Origin: Leucosporidium creatinivorum
Taxonomy: Eukaryota; Basidiomycota; Microbotryomycetes; Leucosporidiales; Leucosporidiaceae
DNA: 64,000 bases
NCBI GenBank assembly: GCA_001600635.1
Contig: BCKL01000003.1
Location: 444,308 to 508,307, forward strand
Direction: 5' to 3'
Notes under the pieces: model-generated
Seen by the model: the letters and a program-made list of their open reading frames with translations, nothing else
Told to the model about the DNA's origin: nothing
Database searches by the model: none
Shown here: one piece after another, positions 1-12,395 of the stretch
Layout of the letters: each line of letters begins with the position of its first letter
Numbering within the stretch: position 1 is the first letter of the stretch
Program-made: the position numbers and the translations under genes

Positions 1-85
1 CTTGCTATCACGGCGCGCCTTAGATGCGGCGCGCTGACTGCAAGCCGAGGGAGACGGATCGCTGACCCACGCCACCACTACACAG

Positions 86-404
86 AAAGCTCACCGCAAC
101 GGTATCAAGAAGCCCAAGACCAACAAGTACCCTTCGCTCAAGGGAGTACGTCGCCTTTCGCTGCTCCTCTCCCGCTCGGCGCCAGCTCGGAGCTAACTCT
201 CCCCCCTTCCCTCCTCCTCCAGGTCGACCCCAAGTTCCGCCGCAACGCTCGTCACGCTGCCATGGGAACCCAGAAGGCCGTTGCCGCCGCCAAGGGTGAG
301 TGCATGACCCTGCGCTCAACTCAGCTTGGACTTCGCCGTTCGCGAGCGGAGGCGAACAGCGCTGACTCTGTTCCCTTCTCACAGCCGAGACCGCCTCCGC
401 ATAA
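86..404 (+). CDS. RPL29: 60S ribosomal protein eL29, 3' part only
   Basis: Large-subunit cytosolic ribosomal protein eL29, a small basic protein at the subunit surface. The first exon(s) lie left of the window, so only the last 50 residues are seen. Exons 86-145, 223-295 and 385-404 join in frame and read KAHRNGIKKPKTNKYPSLKG, then VDPKFRRNARHAAMG, ending AETASA and TAA. The KAHRNGIKKPK and KYPSLKGVDPKFRRN blocks are diagnostic of the family. Introns carry GT..AG ends with TAAC or CTGAC branch sites. The missing part should be the short MAKSKNHT-type N-terminus. Bases 1-85 are the tail of an intron ending CACAG. The gene is normal apart from the window edge. Confidence 0.93.
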
Positions 405-1080
405 GTTGTCTGTTGGTGGTGGTTGTGCAGAAGTGGTGTAACGCTCGCTGGAGAGTGTTTCGAAACAGCCTCATGGGTCCGTTCTGAGCCGAGAGAGATG
501 CTTCCGCCGAGAGAAGTGCTGCGCCGAGCGGCGTGCAGAGAGCGACGGAAGATTGATCTCGAGCTGAGCTGGAGCGAGCCTTGAAGACCTCACGTCTCAC
601 CCTGCTCTGCTCAGAGGCAGCAAGTGGCTGTCCAGCTGTCCGCCGAAGCAAGCACGCCCGAAACGAGCGCCGAGATGGTCCAATGGCGGCCACAAATGAG
701 AGGCTACGTAGTAAGCGAGGAGACAGTGAAATAGTCGCTGATGTTGTGCCCACCGCCAGAGCTCGCCAAAGGGCTCCACAACTCACCCTCGAAGTCGGCC
801 TCCAGCTCGGTCTCGGCGGAGAGCTGCCCCTTTGCCTGTCAGCGAGCCAATCGTCTTCGAAGCCCCTCCGAGACATAAAGAGATACACCAGAACCTCAGC
901 CGAACTTTCGCATGCCATCAAGCACCTCGACTTGACCCCTCGAGTTATACTCAAGGCGCTGACGCCTGCGCGCGCCTGAGGGTCTGCTGCCTCCCTCGTC
1001 TCTTCGTCTCTTCACCCTTCAGCTACGCGACAGCAAGACAGTGCTCTCGCCTTACCAGCTCCCGAAGGCAAGACTCCACC
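405..1080. other. Spacer between eL29 and TVP38
   Basis: No gene was recognised in these 676 bases. The left part is the eL29 3' flank; the right part is a pyrimidine-rich stretch that looks like the TVP38 leader and promoter. Open frames cross it on both strands but show no family resemblance. An AGCGCCGA octamer sits at 666-673 and a GCGCCGA at 521-527, part of a motif seen across the window. Confidence 0.5.
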
Positions 1081-2432
1081 ATGTCGGCCCTGCTGGAACG
1101 CTTGAGCGCGCTGCCTCGACGAGCGCTCGACTACTACCAGTCCCTGTCCTCGACGAGCCGATTGGCGCTGTGGGGCTATGTAGCGCTGCAAGTGGTCATC
1201 ACTGCTGCAGTGATCTACCAGGGACCAGCCGAGATCTTCGCCATGTGAATAGCAGAGCGATGGAGCTTGGGTGGACGAAGCTGACGCTCAAAACAATGCA
1301 GGCTCGCTGCTTGGGCTGAAGGACTGCGGGAAATGTACCTTGGATGGCTGCTACTGCTGGCCCTCACCACCCTCACCGCTTTCCCACCGCTCATCGGCTA
1401 CTCGACTTGCCAAACGATCGCTGGCTTCGCATTCGGCGTATGGAAGGGCTGGTACATCGCAGTCGGCGGATGCTTGCTTGGCTCGGTGCTCAGCTTCACG
1501 TGAGTTGAGCTTGCGAATCCTCCTTTGCTTTGCTGACCTTCTACGGCACAGATTCGTCCGCTACCTCATCGGCATGTTCGCGCCCATGCTCGCTCGCAAC
1601 CCGACCTTCAGAGCCATGTCGACTGCTGTTAGAGCAAAAGGACTCCCTCTCGTTATCCTCATTCGGTGAGCGCCTCTCGTGCCTCGGCCGCCGAGCGAGA
1701 GCTGACCCAGTTTCGGCGCCGACACAGCCTCTGCCCCTTCCCATTTCCCTACTCCAACGCGTTCTTCGCGAGCATCGAATCCGTCACCCTCTTCCAATTT
1801 GTCATCGCTACGCTCTGCATCACCCCGAAGCTCCTTCTGCACGTCTGGGTCGGGCAGAGGACGTTCTTGTTCGCCGACCCCGAGACGCGTGACAAGCTCG
1901 ACCCGCAGGCCAAGTGAGTGGAGCTCGTACAGTCCCGAAGTTTTGAGTGGAGCGTGAGTAGCCTTGAACCCCAACGGCTGACTCTCCGTCTCTTCACAGA
2001 TTCGTCAACGCGGTCTACATCGGCGTAGGCTCCATCCTCGGCGGAGCGACCTCGTATTACCTGTATAAACTCACGATGAGATATGTGGAAGAGGCCAACG
2101 CCGAGGGCGAGGACATCGAAGCAGGCCTCATGGAGGACGTCGACGAGCTTCTCGGCGAGGAATCGCCCGACGAGGCAGAGCAGCGACTACCATCGCGTGC
2201 AGCAGCAGCACCTCCGCCACCAGCACCGTATCGCGACTCGGTGGACGATATTCAGGCGTCGAGACGAGCGTCGACGATGAGCGAGGACAATTGGGGCGGG
2301 AGCATCAGCGATTTCGGCGACAACGAGCCACGGCGGTCGACGGATGATGAGGGTGATGGGTGGGGGTTGGACACCATCGACGAGAGCTCGGTATTTGAGG
2401 CAGCACCATCCAAGGACAAGCGGAGGGATTGA
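1081..2432 (+). CDS. TVP38: Golgi membrane protein TVP38 (VTT/SNARE-associated family)
   Basis: Multi-pass membrane protein of the Tvp38/TMEM64 family, found in Golgi-derived compartments in yeast; its exact transport role is unsettled. Exons 1081-1244, 1302-1499, 1552-1665, 1728-1913 and 2000-2432 give 364 aa. An N-terminal hydrophobic helix (about residues 27-47) precedes the VTT domain. The signatures TAFPPLIGYSTCQTIAGF and FGVWKGWY, and LIRLCPFPFPYSNAFFAS further on, are typical. The tail after about residue 245 is acidic and serine-rich, presumably cytosolic. The first exon ends inside a Met codon (AT|G), so reading straight through would stop at once; splicing restores a hydrophobic frame. 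The start ATG has a good context (CCACCATG). It ends 104 bases before the convergent UFE1. Confidence 0.9.
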
Positions 2433-2536
2433 GCAGTCAGTTGAGCGCCGAGGTAGATAGTCGAACTCGGCGGAACTCTCATGAGATGGACAATGCAGTT
2501 AGATGCAACAAAATCGCTTGTATTACGCGTCTCGAA

Positions 2537-3799
2537 TCAACTATAGTAGTCGAGGAAGATGAGAGTAGCTGAAGACAGCAGCAGAAAGATGAGGAGGACT
2601 ACTCGGCTCTCCCTGTTCCTTTCCCGCGCCTTCTTGAGCTGCGTGTTGCCCTCGTCCACCTTGCCCGTCACTCCCACCGCCTCCTCCCACAGCTTGTCGG
2701 TCAACTCGGATTGCTGCGTCAGGTGCATGGCGAGTTGCGACTGCAGCGAGGCAATCTCGAGCAATGACGATTCGGCCTGCTTGAGCGAAGCCAGGTCGGT
2801 TTGGGTCGCCTTGAGTAACGCCGACTCCTCCGCTTCGAATTGTTGGATCTGATCCTGGGTGAGGATGAGCGGCTCGCCATCCTCATTGTCGTCCTCCTCC
2901 GTCGCCGTCGCCGGGTTCGGTCGGTAGATGCTCGGCACTTGGCCCACCTGACCCTCCTCCTTGCCCTTTCCCTTGTTGGCCGCATGCTCCGCCTTGGCCT
3001 TGGTCGCCAGCGACTTGCCAAACTCGTCCATGCCCAATGCGCCTCCTCCGCCGAGGCCGCCGAGCGTGGCCGTCTTCTCCAGCTGGCGCTTGACGCGAGC
3101 TTCCTGCTGGTCGCGTTGGTGTTTTGAGACTTGAGCGAGAAGGGTGTTGAGGTAGAGGGTGACGTAGGTACGGTGGGAGGCGATTGCGGCGGAGGCGCGG
3201 TTGGAGGAGGGGACGGGAAGGCCGAGGAATCGAGTGAGGCCGGCGTTTGGGTTGACTCGGTTCTCGTGGATGACGCGGGCTGTGGGAGGGGGAAGTGTTA
3301 GCTGTGTACAAAGTCTTGGGAGTCGCAATACTCACCCTTCTCGACCGCCTCGAGTTCTCGGACACGATCCACCGACTTGCGAAGCGCCACTTTGACGCCA
3401 AAGTCGATCTCGTCCCGCTCTCGGTCGCTCAGCCAGCGTACGCCTTCCCATGCTGCTAGTCCCTTCGAAGCGTCGATTGTCCGTGGCTGAGCAGACTGAT
3501 GGGAGGAGCCGGAGGCGCCCAAGTCGAGGTATGCGCGTCGAATCGAGGCGAGGAAGTTGGAGAAGGAGCGGAGGTTGGTGGCCTGTGGTGGAAGCGATGA
3601 GCGAGATAGCAGAGCATACAGAAAAGCAGCTACGCACGACTTGTTCTGCCTGCTTGGTCCACTGATCCTCTGGCGGAGCGGGCGACGTGGGAGAGACCCG
3701 CTGCTTGCCAAACTTGACTCGCTTGTTGGGTGGGTAGCGAGCTTCCTTGGCCTTGATAGCTTCCTTGAGCTCTTGTGTCCTGCTCTCGAGAGGCGCCAT
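2537..3799 (-). CDS. UFE1: ER t-SNARE UFE1 / syntaxin 18
   Basis: Q-SNARE of the endoplasmic reticulum that receives Golgi-to-ER (COPI) vesicles and supports ER membrane fusion. Exons on the minus strand, 3638-3799, 3336-3582 and 2537-3279, give 383 aa. The N-terminus resembles the syntaxin-18 N-terminal domain. A glycine/lysine-rich and acidic linker follows. The C-terminal SNARE helix includes LLEIASLQSQLAMHL and KVDEGNTQLKKA, as in syntaxin 18, and is followed by a single tail anchor of about 20 hydrophobic residues ending LDYYS. Introns are phase 0 and phase 1 with GTGCGT and GTGAGT donors. Its start codon lies 88 bases from that of TFC1 on the other strand, so both must share one promoter. 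Confidence 0.9.
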
Positions 3800-3887
3800 G
3801 CTGAGCTGAGAAACGAGCGAGTGAGACGGAAGGGAGAGAAGCGAGCCGGTCGCGTCGACTCTTGTGCTCTGTCCACTTCAGCCGGCC
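3800..3887. promoter_or_regulatory. Bidirectional promoter UFE1 / TFC1
   Basis: Only 88 bases separate the two divergent start codons. The segment must hold both leaders and the core promoter, unless transcription starts inside the opposite gene. No TATA box is evident. The call rests on gene geometry, not on a recognised motif. Confidence 0.6.
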
Positions 3888-6208
3888 ATGACGACCTACA
3901 ACTTGCGAGGGGCTGCTCAGCTGGCGGCGATCGAGTACCCCGGTCCCATACAGCCCACCTCGCTCAACAAGGCGCTCAAGACGATGGGCGGCATCAGCTC
4001 CGTCTCCCAAGCGCTCGCTGCTCCCTCCAAGGACAACCGCTCGCTCGAGCTGAGCCTCAACACGAAAAACCCCTTCTCGCATCCTGTACCTGCTCTCATC
4101 GCCGACACGGGCAACGTCCTCATGAGGGTCGTCAAGCGCCGCCGCAAGAACCCAAAGCGCGACGAGCAGGGCAGAGTGGTGGAGGAGGGCATCTACACGA
4201 TTGCTCCTGTAGGAGTGGTGACCAAGACGGCCAGGTTCAGGGGTGAGTTTGCTCGCCTGCACGCCAGCCGAGCCGGGAGCTGACCTGATGCTCCCCACTT
4301 GCTTGCAGCTGTCGCCGACTTTCAAGCGTCTGTCGACCTACAGGATCCAATCGTGGCTCTTTCGCAGTCTGTTCGCGATATGGATGGTGAGCAAAGAGAT
4401 GCTGGCAGTGACTCCTCGACCCTGGCTGACCCTCGGCGCGCTCCCTCTCTCCAGTCGCCGCTCTCAAGTCCTTCTCCTGGCCTGAACCCGACGAGGATAC
4501 CACCGAGCACGCGTTTCTTCCTCCACCTGCTTTCACTCGTCATGTCGCTCCCCAAGCCTACGAGTTGGTCGTCCCTCACCTCGGCCGCCGAGCTCTCGCT
4601 AACCTCCCTTCTCTCACAGCTATCGCCCTGCTCATGGCACGTCCAAGGGCAAAGGTCACTATCCTGTACCTGGGGGCGTTGAAGGAGAAGGAGAGTCCTA
4701 CGACCGCATGGTCAACCTCACCCGCTGGAAAGGCCACTCCCCTCAAAGCATCAAATTCGAGCCGAAGGAGGAGAAGGATCGCAAGGATGCGCCAACGGAG
4801 CCAGAGAAGAAGGTTGTCGAGGAGATCGAGAAGGAGGGCAAGGCGCAGGTGAAGCAATTCGCCAAGACGCTCCTCGCCTGCCTGGAGAAGCGCCCGATGT
4901 GGACGAGGACGAGTCTGCTCAACCAGCTTTCGCCCGACGACAAGAGGATCGTCTCCAAGTGCGTCTGCTCGTTCGCTCGACGCTCTACAGAGTCTAACCC
5001 TGCTCATGACCCACAGTCAGAAGCAAGTCATCCCGTACATTTCGTACACCTTCTCGGACGGCCCCTTCCGCGACCTCGTCATTCGTTTCGGCTACGACCC
5101 TCGCAAGGACCCTGAAGCTCGCTTGTTCGTCTTCTCGGCTCTCACTCACCTAAAGAACGGCGCTGACCCGTCTCTCGGCCCACAGCTACCAGCACATCAT
5201 CCTCCGCAACATCGACAATGTCCGCTCGAAGGCGGCTGCTGTGAAGGGTGGCCCGAACAAGAGCAAGAGCAAGGGAAAAGGCAAGGAGAAGGAAAACGAG
5301 ACCATCCACGTCCACGAGGATCCTCTGTGAGTAGTTAGCGCGACGACAGCTCGACCAAGACTGACCGCCTCCCTCCGCCTCCAGTCGCGCTCACCTCTTC
5401 GACGGTGAAGTCCTGTACTCCAAGATCGCCAACTTCCAACTCTGCGACATCTCCGACCCTCTCATCAAGCAGCACATCGACGCCCCCGAAGGAGTGCGGA
5501 CCGAGTGCGACAAGGTCACAGGCTGGTACGATTCGGACTACATGGAGCAGATTCGCCAGCTCGTGAGAAGGAAGGTCGCCGGGTTGCTCACGGGCAGGGT
5601 CATCTCGGACGAGGAGTGCGCCGACCTGCTCGGCGATCCCAAGGCTCCCTTCGAGGGGAAGAAGGGCGGAGGAGAGAAGGCCGCGACGAGGAGTAGGAGT
5701 CGGAGCGCCAGCGGGTCGAGTGCGGGAGGGCAGAGCGATACGGATGGTGAGGGTGGAAGTGAGGGAGGGAGCGGGACCGAGGGCAGCGAAGCGGGATCTG
5801 AGGATGTGGCGACGGGCGAGAAGAAGGCGCGTACGAGGTTTGGAAAGTCGAGGAAGAGTCAGACGATGCCCTGGAAGGAGAAGGACGCAGCCAAAAAGAA
5901 GCGCCGTGCTAAGGCTCGTGTGGAGACCGAGGAGGAGAGGGTACGTTCGATTTCGTCGCCGCCGAGCCGACTCCGCTGACTCTGCCTCTCTGCCGATTCT
6001 CTCCTACCTATTCTCCGATCCCCTCTCCTGCTCTTCACTTCTCCCTTCCTACATTTCACCACTCCCTACTGGCGTCTCGTCCTCTCCTGCACTCTTCATC
6101 GTACAGGGCATCCGCCTTCGCAGGGCCCTCGGCGTTGGAGCGTCGAGCCAGGCAGGTCCTTCGACGTCTTCCTCGGCGGACGAGGATGATGATGCGATGG
6201 AGGAGTGA
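3888..6208 (+). CDS. TFC1: TFIIIC subunit tau95 (Tfc1 / GTF3C5)
   Basis: Subunit of the RNA polymerase III factor TFIIIC, which binds the A box of tRNA genes and the internal element of 5S genes. Eight exons (3888-4242, 4309-4386, 4455-4563, 4620-4958, 5017-5124, 5186-5326, 5385-5940, 6107-6208) give 595 aa. The N-terminus GPIQPTSLNKALKTMGG and the block AFLPPPAFTRHVAPQAYDYRP match the triple-barrel part. The C-terminal half holds the winged-helix stretch KRPMWTRTSLLNQL, then PYISYTFSDGPFRDLVIRFG and YDPRKDPEAR, all family hallmarks. A serine/acidic low-complexity tail follows. Intron 3 uses the less common donor GTTGGT. A frame-compatible GTG upstream is not preferred because the ATG at 3888 starts the conserved region. 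Confidence 0.9.
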
Positions 6209-6648
6209 CGTGTTTCTGTAGCTTGCTCTTGACTGTTGTACTTGCTTTTGCTTGGGTCGGCGCGAGACAGCCTCGGAGTCTGGGAGAGCAAAGCTTCGCA
6301 AGTGTTGGTCGATCGCCGAAAGTGTGAAGAAATGTACAGGAAGTCTCAAGGAGAGTTATTCGGAGCTAGTAAATGGCCTGCAGCCTTCTCAAAATCCCAA
6401 TTCGACGACCAGCCTTGCTCGCCAGGTCTCGCTTCTCCATCTTCCTCGCTTCCTGCACCCTCGACCGAGAGCCAGGATAGTCGCCACACAGCTTCACCAC
6501 TAGCTCGCCTCTGCACCCTACCACTCTCAGCCCTTCCCAACAGCCTCACGCGGCCGCTCGTCAGCTCTGCTCCAGCTCGACCGCGCGCTCCGCCTCCTCG
6601 CCTCTTCCTGCCCTCGCCAACGCTCTCGGCTAGCTTCTACCTACTAGC
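6209..6648. other. Spacer and leader upstream of PAP1
   Basis: The 440 bases hold the TFC1 3' flank and then a C/T-rich tract running into the PAP1 start, typical of leaders in this window. I see no gene or RNA here. A TCGGCGCG variant of the recurring motif lies near 6257. Confidence 0.5.
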
Positions 6649-9641
<2,993 letters not shown>

Positions 9642-9979
9642 GGTGATTGTTAGAGCGTCTGGTTCTATCGGGGGTTCTCTCTCTCTCTCTCTTTCCCGCA
9701 TGTAGTAGTTCCACCTTCCTCTTCTTCTGTTTAGCTCTTTGTGTACGGAACCCCTTCCCCCTGCTGAAAAATGCAACAGCGTCGACAGAAGTCTCGGGCG
9801 AGAGGGTGATATGCGAGAGGCGAAGGGAGCGGCTTGAACAGGCTGAGAGCGCAGCTGTCGGTTACACTCGATCGGGAGTCGGTTGGAGGTCATATGGGAC
9901 TGCATAATGTTACAGGTCATGACTGATACCGATACAATGCCTGCGCCGAGGCGGCTCACGCCTCTCACTTCTCGATGTC
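9642..9979. other. Tail-to-tail spacer PAP1 / IMP2
   Basis: Convergent 3' flanks of 338 bases. No gene is seen. It contains a short CT dinucleotide run (listed separately). Confidence 0.5.
9676..9692. repeat. (TC)n microsatellite
   Basis: About eight TC units in the PAP1 3' flank, embedded in a pyrimidine-rich stretch. A simple repeat with no evident function. Confidence 0.8.
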
Positions 9980-10877
9980 CTACGGCGCAAACTGAGCCAT
10001 GTCCTGCCGAGGATGAGTGACCCTCTTCTCCATGCCCTTTGGTCCCTCGGGAACCTTTCCAAATCGACTGAGGTAGGCAAAGTGATCAGCAGCGGCCCTC
10101 ACTCGGTCCACAGTATGCGAAGCCTCACCTCGGCGGCCAAAGAACTCCCACTACCCTCGCATTGACCAACCCCAGCGGTATCGGACCGTACGCATTCGAG
10201 TCCCTCGAGTGATATCGCTCGTCTCCTTCGACCCAGCAATGACCAGCCGGCACACGAACGCTTCGGTGAGGATGAGGAGGGAGGGTGGTGACTATTGAGC
10301 CGGGGAGGCCGATAATCCGCTTGATGAGAAGCTGCTTGGGGTCGGTGGGAGATCTGTGTACATTATTAGATCGTCAGCGACGAACGAGGTCCAGCACAAG
10401 AGTAGCGATTGCCATACTTGAGAGCGACGATATCTCCGACCTTGAACCCTCCTTGCCCTGTGCCGGATGCCGACTCGACAGCAGCGTAGCGATTCAGCAG
10501 TACAATATCCTGGATCATGTGCGACGAGTCTGGGTTGAGCGTAGGCTGCAGGGAGGTAAGAGAAGCGGCATTAGGACGCGGCGCGGCGGGTCTCGGGGAG
10601 GCTATGAGCTCCGTAGGAGAGCTACATACCTGCATGGAGCTGAAGGATGTATCTGGTGAGCTTATGAACCACTGGCGAGGCTACAGAGAGCTGAGGGAGC
10701 CGACTTACCGGCCCTTGACGGTCGCGAGCGAGAGGACATGGTCGTTGAAGAAGACTGCCACGGGAATCCAGCCCAGCGCCCGTAGGAGGCGTCTGCGAGG
10801 AGATGCCACGATGCTATAGAGGTACAGCCGACCGATGAGACGAGACGAGCAAAGTGAACGGCAAGAGACCAACCCAT
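9980..10877 (-). CDS. IMP2: Mitochondrial inner membrane protease subunit 2
   Basis: Signal-peptidase-like serine protease that removes sorting signals in the intermembrane space. Minus-strand exons 10870-10877, 10709-10813, 10630-10639, 10418-10545, 10129-10353 and 9980-10067 give 187 aa, the usual length. An N-terminal membrane helix (LRALGWIPVAVFFNDHV) is followed by GRSMQPTLNP, whose Ser39 is the expected nucleophile. IVLLNRYA and GDIVALK follow, then PKQLLIKRIIGLPG with the general-base lysine near residue 95. The block AGHCWVEGDERYHSRDS and YGPIPLGLV complete the S26-type fold. The third exon is only 10 bases and encodes the Ser-Met-Gln around the nucleophile. The first exon (8 bases, M-G-..) is the weak point: it uses donor GTCTCT, and another start is possible. 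Confidence 0.82.
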
Positions 10878-10935
10878 CGACCGCGAGCTCGACGTCTCTT
10901 GAACTCCCGCTTCGACCTCTTCATCGACTCAAAAC
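10878..10935. promoter_or_regulatory. 58-base bidirectional promoter IMP2 / RBX1
   Basis: Only 58 bases lie between the two proposed start codons, the tightest divergent pair in the window. Both genes have an intron within 8 bases of the ATG. Transcription of one or both must begin almost at the start codon, or inside the partner gene. If the IMP2 start is wrong the gap changes. Confidence 0.5.
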
Positions 10936-11784
10936 ATGGCTGGTGAGCTACAGCACACCTCAAAAGCTCAACCAGCAGCTAACAAGATCGCTTCTGCTGC
11001 TCTGCTACAGAAATGGACGTCGACAACGCTGGAGGAGCAGGAGCTGTGAAGCGGTTCGAGGTTAAGAAGTGGAACGCCGTCGCTCTTTGGGCCTGGGGTG
11101 AGTAGTACTGAGCTGTAGCCTTGTAGCTCTGGGGCCCAAGCTGACCTCTATCGCCCTGCAACAGACATTCAAGTCGTGCGTAGCCCTCGCCCGCGTTGAC
11201 CGCCACCTTGCGCTCGCTTGCTGACCGCTTTGGAGCTACTATAGGACAACTGCGCTATCTGCAGGAATCACATCATGGACCTGTGTACGTCCTGCAGCTC
11301 ATCAGAGCCTTCCGCGACCTGGCTCCGAGCTGACGAAACGCGTTCTCCCCCTCCGCAGGCATCGAGTGCCAGGCCAACCAGGCTAGCGCTACTCAGGATG
11401 AGTGTGAGTAGGCTCATGTTGCTGTGTGATCTATCGCTGACCCTCTTCTGTAGGTACCGTCGCTTGGGGAGTCTGCAACGTGAGTCTCGCTCTCCTGGCT
11501 CGCCAGCGGAGGGCTGTGGCTGACTTGTGATGCGGTGCACTCTCTCCCAACAGCACGCCTTCCACTTCCACTGCATCAACCGATGGCTCAAGACGCGTCA
11601 CGTTTGCCCTCTGGGTGAGTTCGGCGCTCTCTCTCTCGGCTTCGGACTTCGCAGCGCTGACCTCGCTTCGGCCTTTCACAGACAACAGGGTGCGCTGTCT
11701 TCTCGCCCGACATCTAGTGGAGCTTATTATACTGACTCGATCTGCTCGATACAGGAATGGGAGCTGCAGAAGTACGGTCGCTGA
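10936..11784 (+). CDS. RBX1: RING-box protein RBX1 (Hrt1/Roc1)
   Basis: Catalytic RING subunit of cullin-RING ubiquitin ligases (SCF and relatives); it recruits the charged E2 and binds the cullin C-terminus. Nine coding exons (10936-10942, 11011-11097, 11165-11175, 11245-11284, 11359-11403, 11454-11479, 11554-11614, 11682-11689, 11755-11784) give 104 aa, close to the usual 108. The N-terminal strand [17 protein letters not shown] docks in the cullin. The RING-H2 zinc ligands are all present: [16 protein letters not shown], then [20 protein letters not shown] and [10 protein letters not shown]. It ends EWELQKYGR, the standard terminus. Eight introns interrupt 315 coding bases; three coding exon parts are 7, 11 and 8 bases. 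All junctions keep frame and rebuild invariant residues, so the model is firm. Confidence 0.93.
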
Positions 11785-12395
11785 GCGATCGTCGAAGGGA
11801 GGAGGAGGAGGGATGGGAGGAAGGAGAGAAGGAGATGTCGCCGCTGGTGCGCCGAGAGAGGGCCAAGCGTGCGAGGATACCCCCCCTTGCTGTTGCTGTT
11901 GGACCCCCTTACGACTCCGACTTCGAGTCAAAGGGGCGATGCAAAGAGTCTCGTCGTTTTCGTGCAGCTTCATCGACCGAGGTCTGAAGGGAGAGCCAGT
12001 ATTCGGAGGGGCGACGACGAGCGGCTGCTGTGTGAGGGATACGACATGTCTGCTCGCCTGATAGTGGGTCCGCCGGGGAACGTCTTGGCAAGCTGGATCC
12101 GAGCCATCTCAAGTCACGCTGGCTCGGGCTCGGCGAAGGGAGGCGGAGTACGGCGGGGCTCGTCTACACCGCTGCAGGTTTCCCGTTTCGTCAAACGTGG
12201 ATCTGAACTCCTTCCGTACGCTATGGCACTGCCGGAGCAACGTCTCGCCCACTAGCGGGTGTATGGCGAGCTCGCTGCCCAACCTTGACCTCGGACATTT
12301 CTCGCTCGTCACTTCTCCTCTTCCTTCTTACCACTGCTTGCTACTTCTTGGATTCGCGCTTCAATCACTTCATCTCACTACCACCACTCATCGAC
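11785..12395. other. Spacer RBX1 to ARO8
   Basis: The 611 bases begin purine-rich (GGAGGAGG-type runs just behind the RBX1 stop) and end in a pyrimidine-rich leader before the aminotransferase. No conserved frame or RNA is recognised. Confidence 0.5.
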
